Below are positions 11,839 through 24,833 of a stretch of DNA of 64,000 nt, piece after piece. Below the pieces are notes generated by a model. The model saw only the letters and a list, made by a program, of their open reading frames with translations. It searched no databases and was not told where the DNA came from. The translations under genes and the position numbers were made by a program. The DNA comes from Acanthochlamys bracteata (Eukaryota; Streptophyta; Magnoliopsida; Pandanales; Velloziaceae). Numbering within the stretch: position 1 is the stretch's first letter; the number at the start of each line of letters is the position of its first letter. The stretch is from the NCBI GenBank assembly GCA_019914995.1, contig CM034143.1, forward strand, positions 2,048,501 to 2,112,500. The letters are read 5' to 3'.

Positions 11839-13660
11839 ATGGAATCAAGTGATAATTTGGTAGAGTCAAACCTGATGGTGTTGGATTCTTGTATTCCCCG
11901 AGTGATTGCATCTCCGGCCAGCCGCCGCCGCCGTCTCTAGACCGGTGAGAACCAAAAACTAGCTTTCCGAAATCATTGCTTAAGTAGCCCTTGTTATTAT
12001 TCTTTGTTAAGTAAATAAAGTTAACGGTTTTATTTGCAAGAGAACTGTCTTTTCTCGCTTTGAAATTGTGTCTGTTGACAGCTCCAAAAGCTACTGGCTT
12101 GCAGAATTTTCTTTCTTAAATATAGGAGATTGATATCTTCTGTTTCTTTTCTTCAGATGTATTGACACTTCTAAGTGGGTTGCGGCCGGTTGTGATCGTT
12201 GACTATGGTGGGAAGATGCCGGAACTGCAGGAACATTTGTGTTCACTCATACGTCTAGCTCGTGAGGTTTGGGCGTTTCTTTTTGAGTTTATTTGGTGAT
12301 TTTATGCAATGATTGATTAAGTAAAAGTTCTGTTGAGTGCTCTTTTTCCAATGTTGTAAACATTTCATGGTACCTTACCCAGCTTGATTAATCTCTAGCA
12401 ATGACAAGCAATTCCTAAAGTGCTATGTACCCTTCCGCGGAATCACCGTGTGTAATTCTTGGTTTTGCCATGTACGTTTTTTCCTTCAAAAGGACGATTG
12501 TATTCTCTGAGTTGACTTGCTCAAGCTTTTTCTTAGGTTCTGCAACATGCTTAGGTGCTCCAGAGAGTGTCTTTATTGAGCCACTCCAATTTTCCAGGTT
12601 AATTATTATTACATATATTTCTATATGGCCACACAAGTTTGGACCTTACTATAAAATGGTGAAACCTGTAATGGTGATTTTGCTAACTTCATTAAAATGG
12701 TAAATGGGTGCCTTTGCTGCTATTAGTTGATGTTAGCAAATTAGAGCACTCGATACTACTACTTAAGCATACAGCATTTGCTCAGTTTTAGTGCTTTCAT
12801 GGGTTATAATGTTAAGCAATGGCTCTAAAGTTGTTGTTAGCTTGATTTCCATGTCAGGTAAGTGGTTTCTGGCAAACTTTGGTCCTACCATCCTTGACAA
12901 AGATGTTTAGGAGCTTGTTTGATAATGTTGCTAAGGCAGCTTAACTGACAGATTAATGTTTTCTTCTTTCTCAGGAGATTAAAGGTTTCCAAACCTTGAG
13001 AGTAATGATTATAGAAGACATGATATATATGATTCATGTCGGTGGTCTCGCTGACTATGCCAATTCAAGCATCAGCTTCCAGCAAAAGCTTTTACTTAGT
13101 GGACCCTGAGCGAAAACCCCTTAAGGTCTATTTATGTAAATTTAATCTGAATTATCAGCCTGCTCTCTGTTCCCTATGTCAACATAGTCATTTTCTAGAG
13201 ATGCTGTTGCATGCAGGTGAGAAAGAGATTTCATTAGGACTTTTAAAAGATTCAGAAGCTATTGTCATTGATATTTTCTGAAGACGAAGTCAATGGAGGT
13301 AACCCACTATCTGTTAGATCATCAGTGACAACATGAATGGCTGAATCTGCAGAATGCTCAAGTGAACTATTAGCTAATGACACTGAACATGTGAACTTGC
13401 AAAAGCCAGAGTATGTTGATCTTAGTACTGCAGTTAAAGATACACAAATCACCCTGCCAATGCTGAATGGGTAAAACTCCCATTTGCAGCATATGCTTCC
13501 TTCACTATTACATGTGGTAGTTTTTATTTTAAGTTAGATTTCATGGCTAGCTTCTAAAATGCTGGTATACATACTACTTGCAGCCTTGAGGTACTTACAG
13601 GTTATACTAGAATGGAACTATTCTACCTTTCAGATACTCTGCTAAACAAAGATGATCAAC
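11839..13660 (+). pseudogene. Decayed multi-exon conserved gene, family not securely identified
   Basis: Three exons are readable with correct GT-AG sites and matching phases: 11839-11944 (MESSDNLVESNLMVLDSCIP...), 12157-12266 (VLTLLSGLRPVVIVDYGGKM... ending LIRLARE) and 12975-13470 (EIKGFQTLRVMIIEDMIYMI, then HVGGLADYANSS). A possible fourth starts at 13584 (LEVLTGY). Exon 1 has an in-frame TAG at 11938. Exon 3 shifts frame near 13085-13095, where FYLVDPERKPLK continues in the next frame, and again near 13276; it has another stop at 13334. The preserved splice frame shows it was once a functional host gene. It may belong to the DUF4504/C1orf74-like family (plant FYD), but that is from memory and unverified. 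It could still be transcribed. Confidence 0.5.
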
Positions 13661-14536
13661 CAGATATACAACTTTTTAGTATGATATATGGCCACGGTCT
13701 CCCCAATTTTTCATGTTATTCCATGAGATTTTCTTTTTGTACAAAAAAAAGTTTCTATCATATTGCAGATGAAATTAGCTTCTTTCTAGTACACTTCTAA
13801 TGTACCTTGCTTGATATAAATAACAGACTTCTTCTTGTGAATCATGTAATAAGCAGTGTTCTTTATTTTTCCGTGGAGACTCAGAAGATCGCCTATCAGT
13901 TTTAAAACACTTATATGTGGCAAGGATCTAAAAAAAGGAATAAACCATCTTAACTGTTGTTCAGTGTGAAATTTGTTTTAAAGGTGTCTACCAGTCTAGC
14001 TGTACAGGGAATTTATATCATTATAAACAGAACTTGCTGCTCAAATTTAGTTGTGGGTTGACTTGGAATTCTTCCATAGCTGTAGCCTGATTATCGTTAC
14101 TCCTGCTATTAACATATAAGGGAGGCCATTTGAATTGTTTGTAGCTCCCAGCGTGATTCCACGGAAATGCTTTAGTTCATAACAATTTTTGTCGTGTTTA
14201 ATTTGCTGCTTAAATATTTGTCTGAGAATCAGTAAAGGCCTCTTCCAAGTTCAGTTCTTAGTCTATTTCAGGTGTTTGAACCAAAAAGGAATCTAACAGC
14301 TCCAAGACACCCTTGGAAATAGCAGAAATTATCTCAGCAATACCGCAAGTAGAATACACTGCTGTGAAGTTTGCATGTTATTATACATATCTAAACAAAG
14401 AATTAAAACCTAAAATTGAGAAGGTACAAGAAATTTTATGCTAGACTCAAAATTCATACAACAGAATGGAGCATTTAACGGACCTATTAATGAAGTTCAA
14501 GTTACAGCAAGCAATGGAATTGTGCGATGGGGTTGC
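13661..14536. other. Spacer between a pseudogene and fructokinase
   Basis: No gene is recognised. The last few hundred bases are probably the 3' UTR of the minus-strand fructokinase. The rest may hold the eroded 3' end of the preceding pseudogene. Confidence 0.35.
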
Positions 14537-17500
14537 TCAAGAGTCTCCAAGGAGACTCAAGACTTCAGCTGGAGTAGGTAAAGCAGGGATGGCTCCTTTC
14601 TTGGTTGTTGTAATCGCTCCACACGCATTTGCAAACCTGAGCAACTCTCTCAGTTTCTTCTCGTCCTGAAGTCAGGCACAATATAGTTCATCAGGTATAT
14701 AATATTTACTGGCCTATATGCTAACAAGCCAGTATGATTACCCATTTATTATTCTCTTAAAGTATTTAGCTGTATATGCGTGTAGGGAATTGAAAAAAGG
14801 TCACCATTTCGCTTACCTGTAAGGCAGACATGTCGTCAACCAGCTTTCGCAGCATTGCTCCAATAAATGCATCTCCTGCACCTGTTGTATCTACTGTATT
14901 AACAGCAAAGCTCTCAACCTTCCCATGAAAATCCTGAGAGAACCGACATAAAAATACTTATCAGTGCTCATCACTTGAATACATTCTAAGTAGACGATGA
15001 AATTATTTCCCAATCAAGAATCTTTGTTAAGTACTCAATAGCTTACGTTGGTGTAGTATCTGCACCCTTGGTCGCCCAGGGTGATCAAGAGCAGTTTGAA
15101 GCTGGGGCGCCACAGGCTCATGGCAGCCTCATCAGTCACTTCTTTGCTACCTGTGAGAAACTCAAGCTCCACATCGCTGACCTTAATGATGTCCGCTTGA
15201 TCCCAAATGCTCATGATTTGCTCCTTTGCGACCTCTGGCGATGGCCATAAAGGCAGACGAAGGTTGGGATCATATGACAACAAAACACCCGCTTCCTTAG
15301 CAACCTCGATTGCCTTCAGATGAGCTGATCTGCAAGGCTCAGCAATCAAGCTGATGGAGCCATAGTGGAAGACGGCAGCCTGAATATCCACAATCAATTT
15401 GACAAGATAATTAATTCAAAGCACCAGACCTCTAAAGTTATAGTAGCTCAACTAAAACTCACAGAGGAAGCTTACATTTTAGTTCTATCTCATATAAGTG
15501 AAAACAAGTTGTTAGATGGCCAAAAGGTATTTTACCGGTATACAAAAAGACATAAGTACCATTTGGAGTGTGGAAATGAGCTGGTAATTTTTACATGAAT
15601 TGCTTTCCAATCTTTAATATATCACACTTTACCTCTTGAATTAATCAACTGTGGCAATCAAACCAGTAAGCCTTTCCTAATTTCTATTCATCAAACTGGA
15701 ACTCCACCAATCTGGAGAGTGTACCCTTTAAATATGTTGAATGCTCTTTAAATATGTTGAATTATTGAAGTATGCCAAGATATGGACGGTATGATCCATG
15801 AAACACCAAACAGTACATATGCATACACAGGTACATACATATACAACTTACATTACTTCACATTACTACCAGTGTACTATTGAACACGTCCATCCATCTG
15901 TACAAGCATGCATACATTGTGCACAAGTACAAGTATACCTATTTGCACATACAGTACAGACAGAAATACATATACATATATTTAGAAATATGACTTGTAA
16001 GATATGACCTTCATAAACTTTATGGAATGCCAATGATGTTAAAGAAAACTAGTAATGCATTATTGCATTCGCATGCCTACAGTTGTAGTATGATCTAGTC
16101 CAGCTGAAAATCTACTTTAAAGGGATCATGTCCATCACTTCTACCTAAAATGTAAGCAAGTGGACCACAAAAAACAGAAACTTGATCTAATCCCCGGGAT
16201 CATCAGGGTTGAATTTTCAACAGAGGGATTAAAAACATTGCATAAACTTATTAATACACCATATAAGAAAATCAATACAGATCCAACCGACTGACTTTTC
16301 CTCAAGTCACCAGTTGCCCAAAGATTAAGGCAAAATACATTAATGAATAACAACATAACCCATACATGTAATAAAGCCCATAATTAAGTCACCTCATGTT
16401 GGCATCTAGCAAAGGTGGGTACCACAAGAATCCTATGTATGACAAATGTAGCATGTGAAAACAGAAGTGCATCATTGGATCTCCTCCAAAGGTCTCAACA
16501 AAAAACTTATAAAATTATCCAAGACAGCAGAAAACACTTTACTTCCTAGACGATGTTGGCCTGTTAGGTGGCTACCTTTACAAAAAAAGATTACAGGGTC
16601 TGGATTGAATCACACAACCACAACTAAGTAAAAAGAAAGTTTAGAAAACATACAAACAGATCTTTGATGCAAAGGAGGGATAGAAGGCAAGGATCTAATT
16701 GAACCAATAAGTAAGGAGAAACTTTGGAAATTATACAAAAGGCTTCATAAACAGAATTATATTCAACACTTGAAGAGAACTATCTCAAGAAAAAATAAAG
16801 GAACACTTGCACGGCGAAAAGGCAAATTAGAAAGGACTAGACGTTAGAATGGAAACTAGATGACCTTGTACTCACCACCTCACAGATAGCAGAAACACAC
16901 TACCCAACAGAAAATTGAAAATCTTTTATGAACTCAAAATTAGCATAACCAGACGAGCTCCTGAAAATGATATTGCATACACTACAAAATACAGCATATG
17001 AACTTCCATTAATTCCAAAAACAACAACAGGGAAAAGCAGATCCAAAATCTAAAAATTTAAGTAACATACAAGAAGCTATGTACATTGCACAAAAGAAAG
17101 AGAAGCAACTGTACAATAGTTCCATTACAAAAAGAAATAGAAATTGTATTAAAATTTCTCTTTAAGACCAAAATTTTTTTAGGAACTCCTACCCAAAACC
17201 TTTCTACCAAACAGGCCCTTGATAACTACTTACTAAGAAGAAATTGTTGACTATCAACATCAACTGATCTTGATATGAAGTTTCACCTGTTAGTTCTAAC
17301 TAAGAGAAGCAAATTTTGACTATTAACATCAACTCATCTTGATATGAAGTTTCACCTATTAATTTCTAACTAAGAGAAGAAATTGTTGACTTTAACATCA
17401 ACTCATCTTGATATGAAGTTTCACCTGTTAGTTCTAACTAAGAGAAGCAATTTTTGACTATTAACATCAACTCATCTTGATATGAAGTTTCACCTATTAA

Positions 17501-18582
17501 TTTCTAACTAAGAGAAGCAATTTTTGACTTTAACATCAACTCATCTTGATATGAAGTTTCACCTATTAATTCTAACTAAGAGAAGCAATTTTTTACTATT
17601 AACATCAACTCTTCATATGAAGTTTCACCTGTTTATAACTTAGAGCATGAACTACCACAACAATAAATAAAGATTAACTTCTCTAAAACCCATAAGAAAA
17701 ACAAACACTTCCTTTTACAAAATCCTTGATTGGAGAACCTTAGCCTACAAACAATGAAACAAGAACCACAACAAAGTGAATCAGGAGTATATTTCCGTTT
17801 CCCTTTTTTTCTGGAGAAACAAAATTGCAGTAATTGAAGTATTACAATTTAAAAGGATCAAAATCACTTCAAAGATATATTGATAATAATGACAGAATGG
17901 GTTCGGAAACTAACCAAATATCCTTTCAAACAAAGAAAAAAGAGATCATAGATATTTATATGAGATCTAGTAATTCAAAATTATGAAACTCCTTTTGCTT
18001 TAAAAAAAAACGAACATTCTTCTCTTTTTCTGTTAACCCAACAAAATCTGCCAATCGTTGTAATTTTTCATCACCCATTCGCATAAAGAAACAGCTCAGA
18101 AAATGAAGGACGATAACAACAGCTACGCAGAATCATTCACTGACGAATTTAGTGAACCTATCGATTACCTTTTTTATGAGATCCAGGTGAAGCTCTTCTT
18201 CCTTCAGCAACATATCAGCACTAGGATTCCTATAAAACATGAACTCTCGTTCACCATCAGCTCTCAGCGTAACAAACGCCAACGCGGTCCTCGCTCCAGA
18301 GTCAAACACAACACCAGAATCATCAACGTTATTCTGCCTCAAAATTCCCGCAAGCATACGGCCAAACTCATCATCACCAAGTTTTCCAACAAAAGCAGCG
18401 GCACCATTGAGTCTACTGACGGCAATTGCAACGTTGGCCGGAGCACCACCAGGTGCTTTAAGAAACGCCGGAGCTTCAGCGAGGGAAACACCGCTGACTG
18501 TTGGAACGAAATCGATAAGCATCTCACCGAAGCTAACTACGAGTTTGGGATCGCCAGAGACTGCTCCTCCGTTTCTCGCCAT
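14537..18582 (-). CDS. Fructokinase (pfkB family), 4 exons
   Basis: Exons read on the minus strand are 18582-18169, 15379-15047, 14933-14817 and 14665-14537. All join in phase 0 at GT-AG sites and give 330 aa, the usual length for plant cytosolic fructokinases. The enzyme phosphorylates fructose to fructose-6-phosphate with ATP. The N-terminus has [14 protein letters not shown]. PfkB signature 1 ([17 protein letters not shown], then [11 protein letters not shown]) lies around residues 44-73. [17 protein letters not shown] opens exon 2, followed by [13 protein letters not shown]. PfkB signature 2, [13 protein letters not shown] with the catalytic Asp and anion-hole GAGD, is in exon 3. The C-terminus is [20 protein letters not shown]. 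No transit peptide is evident, so it is probably cytosolic. Intron 1 is 2789 bp and contains a 69-bp tandem repeat. A CT-rich leader precedes the ATG. Confidence 0.95.
17222..17646. repeat. 69-bp tandem repeat (minisatellite) in fructokinase intron 1
   Basis: The marker ATATGAAGTTTCACCT recurs with its preceding base at 17272, 17341, 17410, 17479, 17548 and 17614, so the period is exactly 69 bp for five units and 66 bp for the last, which lacks a few bases. Each unit also has ACATCAACTCATCTTG and TTCTAACTAAGAGAAG. A partial unit precedes the array. Copies differ at a few positions. Confidence 0.9.
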
Positions 18583-19592
18583 TGATTGATAGATCAGAGA
18601 AACAAACCCTAGAGAGAGAAATGGAATAAAGAAATTTTAGAGAGAAATTAAGTGAAGAGAGGATGAGGTAGAGAATGAGAAGATTTGTTTTTATTTTATT
18701 AGGAAAGAAAGAAGAAGGTGGTCGTGTTTGGTGGCGGGCTTGCTGCTGTGACGATGATGATGAATTAATGAATTATGGAAACTAAAATATGTTTTGGTAA
18801 TATTGCAATATAATTCGTTCAATTTGTGATATTGCATTACGTTTTGAGAACTCACCTCTCAAGTTGCAAGCCTTAATCTCTTTTTTAACTCTTCCGATAA
18901 TTGAGTTTGAACCTCACGTTTGTTGTCTTAAAACTTAGTTTATTGTAAAAGATATTAAACTCAATCTAACATTTGTTATTGTTTAGGTTTAGTTTAAAAT
19001 TAGATGAACAAAAAAAAAAGTTAGAGTTTAACTTGTTTAACACACAAAAGAAATGAATTGATTCTTGAAATAGGCAAAACAAGAATTTGTTAAATGTGTT
19101 ATTATTTCTTTACTAGAAATTACTAAATCAAAACATAGTTAAATGACTAACACATAAAAAACAAAAATCTTTAAAAAGTTACTATGCAAATTTTGATAGA
19201 TCTACATTTAAAGATGCTCCTTTTGTAAAAATATTGTATACATTAGGAAAGTAATACCAATTCATTACATTGACATACATATATATATATATAAGGAGAT
19301 AACAACATCTCTTCTTTCACAAAATAAATTAGTTAGGGAATCGATATGCTAAATAGTCATTTAGTAACTCTTTACTGCAAATAACAATTGTTTTGATCGA
19401 CCGGTGCACGTGCGTACGAGTCCTTCGCAAACTCGCACGCGATGGCTATGGAGAAAAAACGTTTATGTTTTCGTTTTTCAATTTTTCATTGAAAAGGACA
19501 CACGTTTAAATGACGTCAGCAACTAACAGTGACAGTTGGAGATTGGGCTAATTGGTGCACGTGAATCTAATTTAAGAAGATGTTTTTATGTA

Positions 19593-19898
19593 AAGATATG
19601 TTTTCAAATGTGCCTAATTAAATTTTGTAAAAATAAAAAATAAAAAAGATAAATTTTTTTTAAAAATAAAATAAAATTGAAGTTAAGTGTTTGTATTTTA
19701 ATAGTTTTTAAAAATATGTTAAAAATTAAAAGATATAATTATATTAGAAAGTGTGTAAATAAAAAATTTAAAATTAGAATTTCGTATGTAAACATAAAAT
19801 TCTGAATTTTTTGTATAATTAAAATATATAAAATGTTCGAAATTTAAAATTTGACAGAAAAAAATAAAATTACGAACGTTTAAAAAACGCTCTCACAG
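19593..19898 (+). repeat. AT-rich repeat, family 2, copy 1
   Basis: It aligns by eye with 61243-61552 over its whole length: both have TGTTAAAAATTAAAAGATAT, a TGCAAATAAAAAAATT-like segment and TTCGTATGT or TTTGTATGT in the same order. The right end (ACGTTTAAAAAACGCTCTC), inverted, resembles the left end of the second copy (GAGCGTGTTTTAAATA), which suggests terminal inverted repeats. Confidence 0.5.
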
Positions 19899-21174
19899 TA
19901 ACACCACATAACTTGGCCTGCTGATTTTATGTTATCTACTATAGGCTTGCTTTGCTTCAAAAGTAAAATAGCATAAAAGTGCTACTAAAAACAAATTACT
20001 TAAAAAATAATTATTAGAAATAAATTTAATATTTATATTTATTTCATATTTTAAAAAGTGTACCCAATAAAAGATTATATACCAGAATTACCATTGCTCG
20101 AGTTTGAAGAATTTAATACAAGAAAATATAGGTGAACAGATTAAAGAGAAGAAAAGATTAAAAGAAAATGGAAAACATCCCTATTATCATCGACCTCATT
20201 ATTAACATAAATAAAAATTTGTCACGGTCACATTGACGTTATTCCTTTTGCTAAAAATAGGGGGAAATTTTGAAAAAAAAATTTAAAAAAAAAAGAAGAA
20301 GAAAAAGAACGTACGTTTATGTTATTCGTTAACTATAAGAAATTGCTTACAAATAGCCTCATCAAACTCTGAGCTATATATAGATATGAGATATAACAGA
20401 ATTATATTCTAAAAGACAAAACTAGCTTTTTCATGTTTTCCCAAAAGCTCCGAATCAGAAATTTTCTTTTCTTTTCTTTTTCTTTTCGCTAGTTAACGAA
20501 TCTTACTATATCCTCTACTCATAAAGAACAAAATAAAACAACAAAAAGGAAAAAGATAAAATTTTCTAGCTGCATACGTGCTTCTATAATGAAGTTTTAT
20601 TTTTTATTCTCAGAAAATATTTAAAAGTATTTATAATAAAAAAAAGTTTCAAAAATTAAAAATTATCAAAATGTTTGATGTTTTTGGAAATCTTCTCCTC
20701 AATCAGGAGAAGAGAGAGCGACACACGTCCGGTAAGAAAAGAAAACACGGAGCATTGAGTAATGTTCAAACAGAGAATTTTACATTTTTAGAGTTACCGT
20801 CTAAACTTTTGCTTTGATCTAATCAAATATATAATAATAGATGTACGGACAACAAAAGAGTTCATAAAAAGAATTGCTATCTTCAAACTTAACAAAAAGC
20901 AAACAACAAAAGAAAAAAGGGGCATGAATCATGTGTACCTCCTTAAAATTCCTTTTTGTAGTCCATTCTCATGCTTTCAGGGGAAGAAAGACACACGTCT
21001 GGTACCGAACATGAGGCATCCCTGCTTTAAGAAATTCGGATCATTTGGATGCAAAGATTGTTTGTCTTTATTTTTCTTAAGTCCCAAAACAAAAGAAAAA
21101 GAAGAAAAGCAAACTTTCAGATTAGATTTTTTTTTGTCTGTATTATTCTGCTGCTAATAAGGTAATATTTAAGA

Positions 21175-21330
21175 GTACATTTTAATCATATATTTTAGTA
21201 AACTTTTTATGATATTTTATAAAATATTTTTTAAATTAAAAATATATTTTACATAGTAAAATTTTATTATTACTTATTTTATTATTTTTAGATAAAAATA
21301 ATATTTTTTTAAATCACTTCTAGTATTTCA
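21175..21330 (-). repeat. AT-rich MITE-like repeat, family 1 (partial)
   Basis: In reverse orientation it contains TATTTTATAAAATATTTTTT and TAGTAAAATTTTATTATTAC, the family core. The outer ends are not clear, so it may be truncated. Confidence 0.35.
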
Positions 21331-22260
21331 TTAATCAATGAACATGCTTAAAAATTCAATAAATGACATTAGAGATAAAAGCTGATGAAATTGGTTGCAA
21401 ACTTTTTTTAGATTCCACATCAAGGTTAGACTTGTTCAGCCACATCAACTACTTGGGCCGTTTAGCATTCCATCCGAAGATCGACTTTTCAATTTTTAAT
21501 TTATTATTATTTTTTTATATAAAAAATAAAAATATTTTTTATTTCAAAAATTTTTTATTTTAAAAGTATTCCTAAATGTTCTCTTTGAACTCGAAGATAG
21601 TGGTGTCCGAAATACAACATGATTGCAAACCAAACTGTAAAAAGTTTCATAGAAAGAAAGGAGCAGGTTATAAAGCAAACCATATGCACGCTACGTTAAT
21701 AATTATTCTCATAGTAGCTTTGAAAAGTTAAAGAAGGTAGCAGCAGAAGCCAACAGATGGTTCCGGAGAAAAGGGAAACAAAAAACGAAAGAGCTCTGAT
21801 ACTATACGTAACAGCTATGTTTATATTCAGCATTTATCATCACTAACTAGTTAAGGCACACAGCGGCGATAGATTAGGAAAAGTTTGGAAGTATTTTGAA
21901 TAAGAAATTTTTTTGAAGTAAAACTAATTTCAAAAAACAAATTCCAAAAATTATTTAAAAAACTAATAAAATAAATATATAAAAATTATACGATATATAA
22001 TTTACTTATATTTTCTTCTTTTTTTAATTTTAAAAAAATATAATTCTTTTTGGGAATGAAGAGTACCATAAATACTGCCAATCAGAAAACAAAAGAAACT
22101 CTCTAAACAACAACTGCATATTGATATGCGGGCCCCATCAGGAGAGCATAAAGAGACTGATTGTTTTTTATCATCCAAGGAAGCATGATTGGTTCAACCA
22201 AAGAAATCCAATCCTATATAAGAAGCACTTCTGCAAAATAGATTGCAGGAAAAAGGACAG

Positions 22261-24302
22261 ATGTTTAACTGTGCAGCAACCGCTGCAATGTCATATGCTT
22301 ATTTCCCGAAATTGAAAGCAAGTTGTGATATATTACCCAAACAAAACAGAACTGAAGAAATTTTGGTTCCCGGAGACATACCATCCTTCTTCTGAAGAAA
22401 TGTATTAACATCAAGCAACTACGCCAAGTTCTTCTGTGATTCTCAAAACCTGCCAAGAACAAGATCCCAGGCTTCTTGCCAGAATCATCCAACTGAGCTC
22501 CACGCTTAACTTCACCAGCTATGCTAAAGAGATCTTCAAAAGGATCAAGAACCCTGACATTTACCAGTACACTGCCCTCATTGCTGGACTTCTGGCAGCT
22601 GGAAAAATTACCTTGAGATTCTCAAGCTTTACTCCGACATGCTAGAGGAGTCTGTTTTGCCAGACCCCGTAGTGATTGCTTACCTTCTCAAAGCTTGCAT
22701 CTCTCAGTTGTCTATAATAGAGGGAAGACAAATACATTGCCAGGCTTTGAAACTGCAACAAAGCTCTGAAAGACTCGCTTGTTTGAAACTGATGGAACTT
22801 TATGCAAAATGCGGGGAGTTTTTGAATGCGGAGAAGGTGTTCGGTGAATTGCCCGTGAGAGATGCTGTTGCTGCCACTATATTAATTACCTGTTACTGTG
22901 AAAATGGCTGGATAGAAGAAGCACAGGCTCTCTTCAACAAAGTTCTCGACAGGGACACTGTATGCTGGACAGCAATGATTGACGGCCATGTCAGGAACGG
23001 GAGGGAAAATGAAGCCCTAAAACTGTTCAGAGAAATGCAGAAGAGGAATATCAAACCCAATGAAGTGACTATAGTATGTGTTTTATCAGCTTGTTCAAAC
23101 TTAGGAGCATTGGAAATTGGCAGATGGGTCCATTCTTATGTGCGAAAGAGTAACATTAAACTAAATAGTTACATTGGTTCAACACTCATTGACATGTACT
23201 CAAAATGTGGTAGTTTGGAGGAAGCAATTGAAGTCTTTAACACAATGCCTGAAAAGGATGTCATCTCTTACAACTCTATTATTGCGGGGCTTGCCACGAA
23301 CGGCAAGAGCAGCCAAGCAGTGAAGACATACCGGGAGATGATTAAAAATGGCGTTAGACCGACTCATATCACTTTTCTGAGAGTCCTATACGCTTGTAGG
23401 TATGGTGGCCTTGTCAATGTGGGTTTTCAGATTTTTGAATCCATGTCTAAAGACTACTACTTGAAGCCGCAGATTGAGCACTAAGGCTGCATAGTTAACC
23501 TTCTTGGCCGTGTCGGTCAACTGAGGGAAGCATACGACTTCATTAAAAGGATGGAAATTGAACCAGATCATATTATTGGAGCTCTTTGCTAAGTGCTTGC
23601 AAGATCCACAAAAACCTTGCACTAGGAGAAAAGGTGGCCACTATTCTCATTGAAAATGAAGTTGCAGATTCTGGAACTTGTGTGCTTATCTCCAACATAT
23701 ATGCCTCATTAGGAAAATGGGAAGAAGCAGCAAGGATAAGGACGAAAATGAAGCATAAGGGAATACAAAAAGAACCAGGTTGTAGTTCCATTGTAGTAAA
23801 CAACCAGATTCATGAATTCCTCTTAGGGGACATTAGACATCCTCAAAGAGAAGAAATTTATAAGAAGATTGAAGAGTTGCATATTCTTCTGAAACAAGAA
23901 GGATATTCTCCAGACAAAGATGTAGTACTGCATGACATTGAAGACGGTGAGAAGGAATTGGCTTTGGCAATCCACAGCGAAAGACTTGCAATATGCTTTG
24001 GCCTTATCTCAACTAAACCAGGAACAACCATAAGGGTCATGAAGAATCTAAAAGTATGCAATGATTGCCATGAAACAATCAAGCTCATTACAAAGGTTAC
24101 ACAAAGAAAAATTGTCATGAGGGATAGAAATCGTTTTCACCATTTCAAAAATGGGTTGTGCTCTTGTGGAAATAATTGGTGGAAACTGAACTATCTATTT
24201 TCATTCTTATTATACTTAAATATATTGTCAGAATATCTCACATGGATGATAATAATTCGTGTTTCATCTTACAAACCAAGTGAAGCTCAAAATGACTCTT
24301 AA
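22261..24302 (+). pseudogene. DYW-class pentatricopeptide repeat (PPR) protein pseudogene, OTP80/At5g59200-like
   Basis: Intronless PPR coding sequence is spread over several frames. The N-terminal part starts at 22261, hits TGA at 22393, continues as TILLLKKCINIKQLRQ, then in a third frame as RIKNPDIYQYTALIAGL, then after a shift near 22606 as YLEILKLYSDMLEESVLPD. The longest frame (to 23481) holds typical P, L and S repeats such as DTVCWTAMIDGHVRNGREN and KDVISYNSIIAGLATNGKSS. TAA at 23482 replaces the usual Tyr in PQIEHYGC, and another shift lies near 23575. E and E+ motifs and a DYW deaminase domain follow with HSERLAI and CNDCHE zinc/active-site residues intact. The terminal DYW reads NNW and the stop is lost, adding over 30 residues. 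Intact relatives are organelle RNA-editing factors. The best remembered match is At5g59200 (OTP80), unverified. Confidence 0.85.
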
Positions 24303-24830
24303 ATGTGAAGATGAGGGGCCTGTACATGTGAAGGAACTTGTGCCATCCACATTGTTTGTAGCTCAATTACTATCTCAAACTGGACTAAGTGGTGCCTTAT
24401 TATACTAGCGGTATTTCAGAATTTGTTGAAATGGTTGGAACATTCAATGAAACTCATATGGATACCACTTTCTTGCTAATGCAAATATAACATTGTCTAT
24501 ATTGTCTTCTAAATATATTTTGTTGAAATGGTTTGCTTCTCCAAGGTCATAATAATAGGTACAGGTGCAAGACTCTTCATTGACAAAGTAACACAACCAT
24601 ATCAATATCATTGTAACAATCAACTCGAGAACAAAAGTTCAGCATGATCGTTATAATCATACTAAAACCATACTCAAGCAAATATTTAAAAATAACAAAA
24701 AGAAGGCCCCATATGAAAGATAGCTATCATAGTATGTCTATCAACGTTAATCATAAAAAGTACAAATTTCAAATCTGACAAGGCAATCAGAGTTTAAGCT
24801 AATTAACAGTTCTTAAGATTACCTCAAAAA
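24303..24830. other. 3' flank of the PPR pseudogene
   Basis: Ordinary AT-rich sequence without a recognisable gene; it probably includes former 3' UTR of the PPR gene. Confidence 0.4.
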
Positions 24831-24833
24831 TCA

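Larger units (their letters stand above)
18583..22260. other. AT-rich intergenic region with repeats
   Basis: The first 150 bp are likely the fructokinase 5' UTR and promoter (CT-rich on the minus strand). After that I find no gene. There is a family-2 repeat at 19593-19898, a family-1 repeat at 21175-21330 and a weak family-1-like block at 21880-22050. Two short related strings, ACACACGTCCGGTA near 20720 and ACACACGTCTGGTA near 20991, suggest a small duplication. Confidence 0.4.

Noticed and set aside
18103..18589. Two plus-strand frames of 160 and 116 aa
   Set aside because: They are antisense to fructokinase exon 1, which has clear pfkB motifs and splice sites.
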